Part shown: piece after piece, positions 17,366 through 25,620 of the stretch
Position numbering within the stretch: the first letter of the stretch is position 1
How the letters are laid out: each line of letters starts with the position of its first letter
NCBI RefSeq assembly: GCF_007993865.1
Contig: NZ_VIUH01000016.1
Span: 60,266-124,265 of the forward strand
Direction of reading: 5' to 3'
DNA: 64,000 nucleotides
From: Pseudomonas sp. SJZ079
GTDB taxonomy: Bacteria; Pseudomonadota; Gammaproteobacteria; Pseudomonadales; Pseudomonadaceae
The notes under the pieces: generated by a model
The model's database searches: none
What the model saw: the letters and a program-made list of their open reading frames with translations, nothing else
What the model was told of the DNA's origin: nothing
Program-made: the position numbers and the translations under genes

Positions 17366-19015
17366 TTAATCGGCCTGGCAGACCCGGTCGCGCCCCGCCT
17401 CTTTCGCGGCATACAGCGCCCGGTCTGCGCGTTCCAGCAGTTCGCTGGCGCTGATCTCGGCGTCGGTGCAGGAAATACCGGCGCTGAGGGTGACCGCGAA
17501 CTCCGTGCCCTCGACGATGAAACGCAGATCGGCGAAGCGTTGGCGGATCTCATCGATTATCCGCAGGGCTTGATCGGGTGGGCACTCGGGCAGTACCGCG
17601 AGGAATTCCTCACCGCCATAGCGGCCCAGGCTGTCGACTCGACGCAGGCGTTGGCGCAGCAGGTTGGCCAGGGCACGGATAACGTTGTCACCGGCGGGGT
17701 GGCCGTAACTGTCGTTGACCTTCTTGAAGTGATCGATATCCAGCATCACCACGCTGGCTTGGCTACCGCCGCGCAGCGCCCGCTCCAACTCGATGGCCAC
17801 CTGCTCCTTGATGTCGGCGTGTTTCAGCAGTCCGGTCAGGCTGTCGCGCGACAGGGCATTGCTCAGCAGGCGGGCGCGCTGGGCGCGGGCGAATACTGCG
17901 GCGACCAGGGCATTGTCGGAAATCGGTTTGGTGACGAAGTCGTCTCCGGCCTTGAGCAGCGCACTCATCTGTCGGGTGATATCGGTTTCCGCCGACAGGT
18001 AGATGATCGGCACCCGCAGCCATTCGTCGTTGAGACGGATGATCTGCGCCAGTTCGGGGCCGGTGCAGCCCGGCATGTTGACATCGAGCAGGACCACCTC
18101 GGGGTTGAAGGTGCGCATGTGGCTGAAGATGTCGGCCGGGTCGTTGAGTGCTTCCACCAGCATGTTGGCGCCGCGCAATACCAGGCTGTAGCGGCTGGCC
18201 AGCTCGCGGTCATCGTCGACTATCAGCACCCGGTAAGGTTCGCCATATTGCTGGGCGAAGCAGCGTTCCAGACGGTTCTCCAACTGGGGAATATCCACCG
18301 GTTTGCTGAAAAAGCCCATGGCGCCAGCACGCACGGCTTGGAGCTGGGTGGCGAAGTCGTCCTGGGTGGTGATTACCAGCAGCGGCAAGGGTTCGTCCAG
18401 GCGCTGCTGCAGGGCAGCGGCGTAGTTCAGGCCGGTTTGCGCCTCGTCGGGCAGGTTGACGTCGATCACCAGGGCATCCGGGAGCTGCTGTTGCAGCGCG
18501 GCGTCGAGGTCGGCGATACGGGTGAAATGCTCGGCCTGATAACCGAAGTTGCTCAGCGTCAGGCGCATGTTCTCGCCGATAGCCGGCTCGTCTTCGAGGA
18601 TGTAGATGCGGTGGGTCGCCGAGTTCGACTTGCTGGTTTTCGGCGTGGCGTGTGGATTCTCCTGCGCCAGCTCGATATGGAATTGCTGTTGGCTGAGCTG
18701 GTGTAGGCCGGCGATCAAGTCGTGCAGGCCTTGCTGTTCTTGCTGCAGGGCGTCCAGCCAGCGGATGGCCTGCTGCTCGAGCTCACGGGCGCCTTGGCCG
18801 AGGCTGACGAAACCGAAGGTGCCGGCGGCACCGGCCAGTTTGTGCAACTGATCGCGCAGGCTGAGCAGGTGTTGGCGCTGGCTATTCTGATCGTCGGCTT
18901 GCTGCAGCTGTTGCGCCTTGTTGGCCAGCTCGGGCAGCTCCTGGGCCAGGCGCTCGGCAAACTGTTCACCGAGCAGTTGCAGGTGACGTTGCAGGTCGTT
19001 ACTGGGCTCAACCAT
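17366..19015 (-). CDS. diguanylate cyclase with Hpt and two receiver domains
   Basis: Likely output enzyme of the nine-gene signalling operon, 549 residues. Domains in order: histidine phosphotransfer (about 1-110, acceptor in LRDQLHKLAGAAGTFG), receiver 1 (about 137-255, aspartate in ALVIDVNLPD), receiver 2 (about 262-380, aspartate in VVLLDVNMPG), GGDEF (about 395-545). The catalytic loop GRYGGEEF is intact, and RRVD upstream matches the RxxD product-inhibition site, so it should make c-di-GMP with feedback control. The start overlaps the stop of the preceding receiver gene by eight bases. Having Hpt and receivers in one chain lets it accept phosphate from either a receiver or a kinase. Confidence 0.92.
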   Translation of the reverse strand: MVEPSNDLQRHLQLLGEQFAERLAQELPELANKAQQLQQADDQNSQRQHLLSLRDQLHKLAGAAGTFGFVSLGQGARELEQQAIRWLDALQQEQQGLHDLIAGLHQLSQQQFHIELAQENPHATPKTSKSNSATHRIYILEDEPAIGENMRLTLSNFGYQAEHFTRIADLDAALQQQLPDALVIDVNLPDEAQTGLNYAAALQQRLDEPLPLLVITTQDDFATQLQAVRAGAMGFFSKPVDIPQLENRLERCFAQQYGEPYRVLIVDDDRELASRYSLVLRGANMLVEALNDPADIFSHMRTFNPEVVLLDVNMPGCTGPELAQIIRLNDEWLRVPIIYLSAETDITRQMSALLKAGDDFVTKPISDNALVAAVFARAQRARLLSNALSRDSLTGLLKHADIKEQVAIELERALRGGSQASVVMLDIDHFKKVNDSYGHPAGDNVIRALANLLRQRLRRVDSLGRYGGEEFLAVLPECPPDQALRIIDEIRQRFADLRFIVEGTEFAVTLSAGISCTDAEISASELLERADRALYAAKEAGRDRVCQAD

Positions 19016-19394
19016 GGGCCTGCCTCCAGATTTTTCGCACCTGTTCGGCCAGCTGCATGGGGTCGAAAGGTTTGATGATCACGTCACGCGCCCCTAGGCG
19101 GCGGTAGTGCTCGATCTCCGCAGGCTGCACCTTGGCGGTCATGAAGGCCACCGGAATCTGCCCGATGTCGACCAGCGCGGCGATTCTCTTCAGCGTCTGC
19201 GGACCATCCATGCCAGGCATCATCACGTCCAGGAGGATGAAGTCCGGGGCGAAGCCCTGAACCTGATCCAGGGCCTCCTGTCCAGACGAGCAACTGAGTA
19301 CCTTGAAACCGCCAACCGCTTCCAGGGCGACCTTGGCCACTGCCTGGATCGACGGGTCGTCTTCCACATGTAGGATTCGCGTCAGTTCATGCAT
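19008..19394 (-). CDS. stand-alone response regulator receiver (copy b)
   Basis: Single CheY-like receiver of 128 residues without output domain. Acidic pair in RILHVEDDPSI, phosphoacceptor aspartate in FILLDVMMPGMDGPQ, conserved threonine in VAFMTAKVQ and lysine in VIIKPFDP. The start at 19394 is used because the longer frame runs into the upstream kinase gene; it overlaps that gene's stop by eight bases, and its own stop overlaps the cyclase start by eight. It is a close paralogue of the receiver at 22579-22965. It probably shuttles phosphate between the kinases and the Hpt of the cyclase. Confidence 0.92.
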   Translation of the reverse strand: MHELTRILHVEDDPSIQAVAKVALEAVGGFKVLSCSSGQEALDQVQGFAPDFILLDVMMPGMDGPQTLKRIAALVDIGQIPVAFMTAKVQPAEIEHYRRLGARDVIIKPFDPMQLAEQVRKIWRQAHG

Positions 19395-22300
19395 GCCGAT
19401 TCTCCTTGGCGGGTAGCAGGCGTCCGAGCAGTTGCAGAAAGTGTTGCGCATCGATGCGCGATTTGGCCAGCGCGGCTTCGACTTGGCCGAGCTGTTCGGC
19501 AGGCAGTTCATGGGCGGACAGTACCACTACGGGCAAGCCAGGGTGGTGCTGGTGCAACTCGTCGAGCAGTTCCAGGCCATTGCCGTCGGGCAGGCTGAGG
19601 TCGAGCAACACCAGATCGAAGTTACCTTGGGCCAGCTGTTGGCGGGCCTGGGCCAGGCTGCTGGCGGAGACGAAGTCGGCGAGCGCGCGGCCTTGTTCGG
19701 CAATGACCTGGCGCAGGTCGGCATCGTCCTCGATATGCAGCACCCGGGTTTTCGCCGGAAAGCCATGCAGCGCCTGGCTCAGGCTTGCCAGCAGACGCTG
19801 TTGGTCAATCGGTTTGTCCAGCCAGTCGACGGCCTGAAAGCCGCCATTCAGGCTGAGGCGTCCCGCATCGCTGGCCGCGGAGATCACCAGCACCGGCAAG
19901 GTGAGGGTGGCGGGGTCGTCGCGCAGTTCGCGGATCAGCTGCAGGCCGCTGCCATCCGGCAGGCGCAGGTCCAGGGTCAGCGCGTCGAAATGCTGCTCGG
20001 CCAGCAGCGCGCGCGCTTCACCGAGGCTGGCGGCGAGCATCACCCGATAGCCGGCGCGCTGCAGCAGCAGGCGCAGCAGGTGGGCAATATCCGCCTCGTC
20101 CTCGACCACCAGCAGGCAGGGGCCGTTACTCTCCTCGGCAGCTGGGATGACGGCTGAGCGTTCCACTACCGGCAGTTCGCACCAGAAGGTTGCGCCCTGG
20201 CCTTCTACCGAATCGAAACCAATCTGCCCGCTCATGCGCTCGATCAGTTCCTTGCTGATGGCCAGACCGAGGCCGGTGCCACCTTTTTGCCGGCTGTCGC
20301 TGGCATCGGCCTGGGAAAATTTCTGGAATATTCCGGCGTGGAACGAGGCGGGAATGCCCGGCCCCAGGTCACTGACGCTGATGCGTACCCGGTTGCGGTG
20401 CAGCGCGCTGTGCAGGCGCACCTGGGCACCTGGCGGGGAGAACTTGATGGCGTTGGAGAGGAAGTTGGCCAGTACCTGTTGCAGGCGCATGGCATCGACG
20501 TGCAGGTGGATCGACGGGCACTCCTCCAGAATCAGCTGCACGCCATGTTGCTCGGCGTAGGCCTGGTTGCTCGTCTGGCTGTCGTTGAGCAGGCTGGCCA
20601 GCTCATGGCCGTGCAGGTCGAAGGTCATCTTGCCGGCGACCAGCTTGTCCATATCCAGCAGGTCGTTGATCAGGTGACTCAGGCGCAGGCTGTTGTGGTG
20701 CGCAATGCTGAGCATGTGTTGCATGTCGGCGGGCACCTCGCCCAGGGCGCCGCCATTGATCAGGCCCAGAGAGCCGGCAATCGAGGTCAGCGGGGTGCGC
20801 AGCTCGTGGCTGACGGTGGAGACGAACTCCCGTTGAATGCGTTCGATACGCTTGCGCTCGGTGATGTCGTGCATGACCGCGACGGCGCCAAGTCGGTCGC
20901 CTCCCGGGGTAAATAGCGGCACGGCATTGGTGGTGACGAAGCGTGGCGCCTGACCCTTGGCAACTATGCTGATTTCCGCCTCGCGCACGCGCTCGCCCAG
21001 CAGCGCTCGCAGCAAGGGAATGCGGTCAGTGGCGAGCGGGGTCAGGCCATCGGCTTCGAACAGGTCGTAATGATCGCCCCATTGTTCGGGCGCGAGCTGG
21101 CTGATGTCGGCGCCATGCCACTGTTGGGCGGTATCGTTGAACAGGGTCAGCTGGCCCTGCGCGTCACAGGCGATGACCCCCTCGGCGAGGGCTTCGAGCA
21201 GGCGCCGATTCATCTCCTGCTGCTGCTCCAGTTCGGCCTGCCCGTGCTTGCGTTCGCTGATGTCGGTGATCACCCCATGCCAGATCACCGTGTCATCGGC
21301 CTGGCGTTGCGGTGTGGCTTTACCCTCGACCCAGATCAGGCCCTTGCGCGGATGACGTACGCGGTATTCCTGATGCCATTGGCTCAGCTCCCTGGCCGAG
21401 CGCAGGATGGCCTGGCTGACGCTGTCGCGATCATCCTCGTGGATGGCGGCGAGCACTGCCTCGGTATTTTCGCGGACCTCACCACGGGCCAGTCCGTAGA
21501 TGTCCTGTATGCCTTCGCTGGCATAGGGGAAACGAATTGTGCCCTGCTTGGGGAGCAGGGCCTGAAAGACCATGCCCGGTAGCTGAGCGGCAATCTGCTT
21601 CAGGCGCTGCTGGGCCTGTTCACGCTGGCTGAGGTCCTGGGCGATGGTGAGGAAACCGAGCAGCGTATCCTGCTCGTCGCAGATCGCCGAGACCGTCAGC
21701 AATACGGGCAGATGCATGCCATCTTGTCGTACATAGCTCCATTCGCGTGATGTGTTTTGTGCGTAGCGGGTCTTGGCCACCAGCACCGAGAAGTCCGCAG
21801 CGATCGCTTGCGCCAACTTATGGCCGAGGGCTGTGGCACGTCTCGCCAGTTGCTCGGGGTCGAGCAGGGTGTCGGCGAACGGCCGGTCGAGCAATAGCTC
21901 CTCGGTATAACCGAGCAGTTGTTCGGCGGCCGGGTTGACACTGCTGATGGCGCCGTCGGGCGTGGTGGCAATGATCGCGGTGCCGGCGCTGCTGAAGATG
22001 GCGCGCTGCAGCGCCGCTTGCTCGGCCTGTCGGCGCATGTTCAGGCGCAGCTCGCACAAGCGCACGACCTGGCGCGCGAGGCGGGCCAGTCCGTCGCGTT
22101 GCGGCGCGCTGAGTTGGCGTGGGCGGCGGTCTATCACGCACAGGGTGCCGAGGTTGTGTCCGCTCGAGGTGGTCAGGGGCATGCCTGCATAGAAGCGGAT
22201 ATGCGGCGCCTCGGTGACCAGCGGGTTGGCGCAGAAGCGCGGATCTTCCAGGGCGTTGGGCACCTCGAAGAGCTGGTTGGCGAGAATGGCATGGGCGCAG

Positions 22301-22539
22301 AAGGCCAATTCACGCGTGGTTTCGCAGGCATCCAGGCCCACCCTGCTCTTGAACCACTGGCGCTGCTCATCGACCAGGGAGATCAGGGCAATCGGCGTGT
22401 CGCAGAGCAAGGCAGCGAGTTGGCTGAAGTCATCGAAGGCCTCCTCGGCCGGACTGTCGAGCAACCCGTAGCGCTCGAGTTCGGCCAGCCGTGCGGTCTC
22501 GTCGGCGGGGAGGGCTGCGCCGCTGGGGGCTAGAGCCAT
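19387..22539 (-). CDS. cytoplasmic hybrid sensor kinase, GAF-PAS3-HisKA-HATPase-REC-REC
   Basis: Soluble hybrid histidine kinase of 1050 residues without membrane segments. A GAF domain (about 25-165, with CDTPIALISLVDEQRQWFKS) is followed by three PAS domains (about 185-310, 325-440, 450-570). The phosphorylated histidine lies in FVSTVSHELRTPLTS, the ATPase boxes are LSNAIKFSPPG, DLGPGIP and GGTGLGLAISKELI, and two receivers follow (aspartates in LTLDLRLPDGSG and VLLDLSLPDGNG). There is no Hpt, so phosphate must leave through another protein. It is followed at an eight-base overlap by its receiver partner, and its kinase core closely matches those of the other three kinases in the operon. 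Confidence 0.92.
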   Translation of the reverse strand: MALAPSGAALPADETARLAELERYGLLDSPAEEAFDDFSQLAALLCDTPIALISLVDEQRQWFKSRVGLDACETTRELAFCAHAILANQLFEVPNALEDPRFCANPLVTEAPHIRFYAGMPLTTSSGHNLGTLCVIDRRPRQLSAPQRDGLARLARQVVRLCELRLNMRRQAEQAALQRAIFSSAGTAIIATTPDGAISSVNPAAEQLLGYTEELLLDRPFADTLLDPEQLARRATALGHKLAQAIAADFSVLVAKTRYAQNTSREWSYVRQDGMHLPVLLTVSAICDEQDTLLGFLTIAQDLSQREQAQQRLKQIAAQLPGMVFQALLPKQGTIRFPYASEGIQDIYGLARGEVRENTEAVLAAIHEDDRDSVSQAILRSARELSQWHQEYRVRHPRKGLIWVEGKATPQRQADDTVIWHGVITDISERKHGQAELEQQQEMNRRLLEALAEGVIACDAQGQLTLFNDTAQQWHGADISQLAPEQWGDHYDLFEADGLTPLATDRIPLLRALLGERVREAEISIVAKGQAPRFVTTNAVPLFTPGGDRLGAVAVMHDITERKRIERIQREFVSTVSHELRTPLTSIAGSLGLINGGALGEVPADMQHMLSIAHHNSLRLSHLINDLLDMDKLVAGKMTFDLHGHELASLLNDSQTSNQAYAEQHGVQLILEECPSIHLHVDAMRLQQVLANFLSNAIKFSPPGAQVRLHSALHRNRVRISVSDLGPGIPASFHAGIFQKFSQADASDSRQKGGTGLGLAISKELIERMSGQIGFDSVEGQGATFWCELPVVERSAVIPAAEESNGPCLLVVEDEADIAHLLRLLLQRAGYRVMLAASLGEARALLAEQHFDALTLDLRLPDGSGLQLIRELRDDPATLTLPVLVISAASDAGRLSLNGGFQAVDWLDKPIDQQRLLASLSQALHGFPAKTRVLHIEDDADLRQVIAEQGRALADFVSASSLAQARQQLAQGNFDLVLLDLSLPDGNGLELLDELHQHHPGLPVVVLSAHELPAEQLGQVEAALAKSRIDAQHFLQLLGRLLPAKENRHA

Positions 22540-22578
22540 ATCGATGCGCCCCCCAGGCGGCGCGGCGCTGGCGTGACT

Positions 22579-22965
22579 TTAAGCATGCGCCAGGCTCCAG
22601 ATATCGCGCACCTGAGTGGCCAGCTGCATGGGGTCGAAGGGTTTGGTGATCACATCGCGAGCACCCAGGCTGCGGTAGTGTTCGACTTCAGCGGGTTGCA
22701 CCTTGGCCGTCATGAAGGCCACCGGGATCTGCCCGATATCGATCAGTTTGCCGAGCGCCGCCAGGGTCTGCGGGCCATCCATACCCGGCATCATCACATC
22801 CAGCAGGATGAAGTCGGGGTCGAAGGCCTGGACTTTTTCCAGCGCTTCGCTGCCAGAGCTGCAGGAGAGCACCTCGAAGCCACCCACCGCTTCCAGAGCC
22901 ACCTTGGCTACGGCCTGGATCGAAAGGTCGTCCTCCACGTGCAGGATGCGTTTGAATTCTCTCAT
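22579..22965 (-). CDS. stand-alone response regulator receiver (copy a)
   Basis: Single receiver domain of 128 residues: RILHVEDDLSI, phosphoacceptor in FILLDVMMPGMDGPQ, then VAFMTAKVQPAEVEHYR and VITKPFDPMQLA. It has exactly the length of the paralogue at 19008-19394 and differs from it at only a minority of positions, so one arose by duplication. It sits between two hybrid kinases (51 bp after one, 39 bp before the other) and is likely cotranscribed with them. Confidence 0.92.
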   Translation of the reverse strand: MREFKRILHVEDDLSIQAVAKVALEAVGGFEVLSCSSGSEALEKVQAFDPDFILLDVMMPGMDGPQTLAALGKLIDIGQIPVAFMTAKVQPAEVEHYRSLGARDVITKPFDPMQLATQVRDIWSLAHA

Positions 22966-23016
22966 GGCACTTCTCCAGAATCGGGTGACAGGTGGGTTAG
23001 CCGTCGCAGGTATCGC

Positions 23017-25620
23017 TCACTCTAAGGCCTCATGGTCCGCCGTGTGTGCTCTGGCGGTATGGCTCGACGTGCCGATGTACTGGTCCAGGGTGTTCAATAG
23101 CAGGGCCTCGTCGATCGGTTTTTCCAGCCAGGCAATGCCTTGATCATCGCTGTCGAGCAACTTGCGGCCCTCGCCGCAGTAGGCGGAAATCACCAGAATG
23201 GGCAGCTGTTGGGTGGCTGGGTTAGCGCGTAGGTCGCGAATCAGCGACAGGCCGTGGCCGTCGCTCAGGCGCATGTCGAGGGTAATGGCGGCGTATTCGT
23301 TATCCGCCAGCCGCAGTAGGGCCTGACTCTCGCTGACCGCGCTGTCGACCCGGTAGCCGGCGTGGCCGAGCATCACTTCCAGCAGGTGGATGATACTCGG
23401 GTCGTCCTCCACCACCAGGATGCGCGGGCCGGTCGTCACGCTCTGGATATGCGACGGCAGGTGGTGCTCCTCGATCAGTGGCAGCTCGAACCAGAAGGTG
23501 GCGCCCTGGCCGGGCACCGAGTGGAAGCCGACATGGCCGCTCATGCGCGCGATCAACTCCTTGCTGATGGCCAGGCCGAGCCCGGTGCCGGCCTGCTCGC
23601 GACGGTCGGAGCCATCGGCCTGGGCGAACTTTTCGAAGATACGACTCTGGAACTCCTCGGGGATGCCTGGGCCCTGGTCGCTGACGCTGACCCGCACCAG
23701 CGAACCGCGTAGTTCGGTCTGGATGCGCACGCTGGCGCCGGGAGGGGAAAATTTGCTGGCATTGGACAGGTAGTTGCTCAGCACCTGTTGCAGCCTCAGC
23801 GCGTCCACCCGTACCCACATGACGCCGGGCTGGTCGAGTTGGAAGCTGACGTCATGCTGTTCGGCATAGGCCTGGTTGGCCGTCAGCGCCTGCTCGATCA
23901 GGGGTTTGATCGGTTGCACGAGCAGGTCGAAGGCCAGCTGACCGGCGGCCAGTTTGTCCATGTCCAACAGGTCGTTGATCAGGAGGCTGAGACGTTGGCT
24001 GTTCTGTTGCGCGATCTGCAGCATCTGCCCCATCAAGGGGGGCACTTCACCCATGGCGCCGCCGTTGATCAAGCCCAGGGCGCCGGAGATGGAGGTCAGC
24101 GGGGTGCGCAGTTCATGGCTGACGGTGGAGACGAATTCGCTCTTCATCCGCTCGATACGCTTGGCCTCGCTGAGGTCCTGCATGGTGCCGCTCAAGCGCT
24201 GCGGCTGATCCATGGCGTCGCGCAGGATGAAGCCGCGCAGCAGTACCGGTAGCTGATTGCCGTTCAGCTGCAGCATATGCGCCTCGCTGCTGAATGACTC
24301 GGCGCCCGACTCGATGGCCTGATGCAGGTTTTCCAGCAGCGGTCCCAGGTCTTCGGCACACACCATCTGGCGCCAACGGCTAAGGTCTTGTGCGCTCTCG
24401 TCGGGCGGGTAGCCGAGCATCTCCCAGGCGCGTGCCGAGGCGACGAAGCTATGGGCCTGCAGGTCGATATCCCACCAGCCGTCGTTGCTGCCCTTGAGCA
24501 CCAGGCTTTGACGCTCCTCGCTCTTGCGCAGGTCTTCGCTGCTCTGGCGAATCTGCACGGTCATCCTCTGCGCCAGGGCTTCGGCTTGTTCGCGGCGCAA
24601 GGTGAGCAGGGAGGCGAGCACGAACAGCAGCAGGCTGACGCCAGCCCCCAGCAAGACGAGGATGCCGTCGTTGTGAAAGCCGGCCTCGAAGGCCGGTCGG
24701 CTGCTGAAGCTCAGGGTCCAGTTCTGTCCATAGAGCGCCAGTTGCAGCTGTTTGCTGAGCAGGGGCCGGCGATCGATCTGCTGCTCCTGGGTGTTGAACA
24801 GGAGACTCTCGCTGCGCGGCTGGTCGCCGTCATAGATGGCGAAGTCCAGTTTGCGCGCCTGCTCACCGATGATGCCGGCCATCAGGTCGTCCATGCGGTA
24901 GGGGCTGTAGACCACGCCGCGCAAGGCGTCGAGGCGCTGCTCGGGAGTCTCCAGGGGCCGGCCTGAGCGGTATATAGGCACATACATCAGCAGGCCGGCC
25001 TGCACCTTGCCATGGGTCTCCTGAACCAGGGTCACCCGCCCGGTGATACGGCTCTCGCCGCTGCGCGCGGCCGCCATGATGGCGGTATGGCGGGTGGTCT
25101 CGGAGAGCATGTCGAAGCCGAAGGCGGCCAGGTTGCGCCCGCTGAACGGCTCGAGAAACTGGATCGAGCTGTACAGCGCACGTGCACCGGCCGGGCGCAG
25201 GATGAAGTTGGGGAAGCCCTCGCGGCGCACATCGGCCTCGAAGGCGGCCACCGCCTGCGGCTGCAGGATACGGGCAAAGCCCACGCCCTGGATGCCGGGG
25301 TAGTTGGCGGCCAGATTCAAGCGCTCGACATACACCCGCCACTCGTTCCTGTCGACCTGTTGGCTGGCATCGAACAGGCCGGCACCGCCCAGCAGAATCT
25401 GCTCATGGTCGGTCATGCGCTTGCGGATGGCCCCGCTGACCTCGCTGGTCAGCAGCTCGAACTGACGCTCGGCGGCCAGGTTTTCGCGGCTGCGCAGGTA
25501 CTGCCACACGGCCAGGTTGGCCAGCAGGGCGATGGCCAGCACGGCCCAGGCGATGGCGTTGCGGCGGCTGAAAAAAGCCTGCCAGCGGCCTGGCCGGTGG
25601 GCCTTCGGTGACTCGATCAT
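23017..25620 (-). CDS. membrane hybrid sensor kinase, CHASE-PAS-HisKA-HATPase-REC
   Basis: Hybrid kinase of 867 residues. Membrane spans at about 21-42 and 322-345 enclose a periplasmic CHASE domain (YPGIQGVGFARILQPQAVAA; RREGFPNFILRPAG; LLMYVPIYRSG). A PAS domain (about 370-490), HisKA (FVSTVSHELRTPLTS), ATPase (LSNASKFSPPG; GTGLGLAISKELI) and one receiver (aspartate in ITLDMRLSDGHG) follow. The ATG overlaps the preceding kinase stop by four bases (ATGA). CHASE domains sense small extracellular ligands; this one's ligand is unknown. Confidence 0.92.
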   Translation of the reverse strand: MIESPKAHRPGRWQAFFSRRNAIAWAVLAIALLANLAVWQYLRSRENLAAERQFELLTSEVSGAIRKRMTDHEQILLGGAGLFDASQQVDRNEWRVYVERLNLAANYPGIQGVGFARILQPQAVAAFEADVRREGFPNFILRPAGARALYSSIQFLEPFSGRNLAAFGFDMLSETTRHTAIMAAARSGESRITGRVTLVQETHGKVQAGLLMYVPIYRSGRPLETPEQRLDALRGVVYSPYRMDDLMAGIIGEQARKLDFAIYDGDQPRSESLLFNTQEQQIDRRPLLSKQLQLALYGQNWTLSFSSRPAFEAGFHNDGILVLLGAGVSLLLFVLASLLTLRREQAEALAQRMTVQIRQSSEDLRKSEERQSLVLKGSNDGWWDIDLQAHSFVASARAWEMLGYPPDESAQDLSRWRQMVCAEDLGPLLENLHQAIESGAESFSSEAHMLQLNGNQLPVLLRGFILRDAMDQPQRLSGTMQDLSEAKRIERMKSEFVSTVSHELRTPLTSISGALGLINGGAMGEVPPLMGQMLQIAQQNSQRLSLLINDLLDMDKLAAGQLAFDLLVQPIKPLIEQALTANQAYAEQHDVSFQLDQPGVMWVRVDALRLQQVLSNYLSNASKFSPPGASVRIQTELRGSLVRVSVSDQGPGIPEEFQSRIFEKFAQADGSDRREQAGTGLGLAISKELIARMSGHVGFHSVPGQGATFWFELPLIEEHHLPSHIQSVTTGPRILVVEDDPSIIHLLEVMLGHAGYRVDSAVSESQALLRLADNEYAAITLDMRLSDGHGLSLIRDLRANPATQQLPILVISAYCGEGRKLLDSDDQGIAWLEKPIDEALLLNTLDQYIGTSSHTARAHTADHEALE

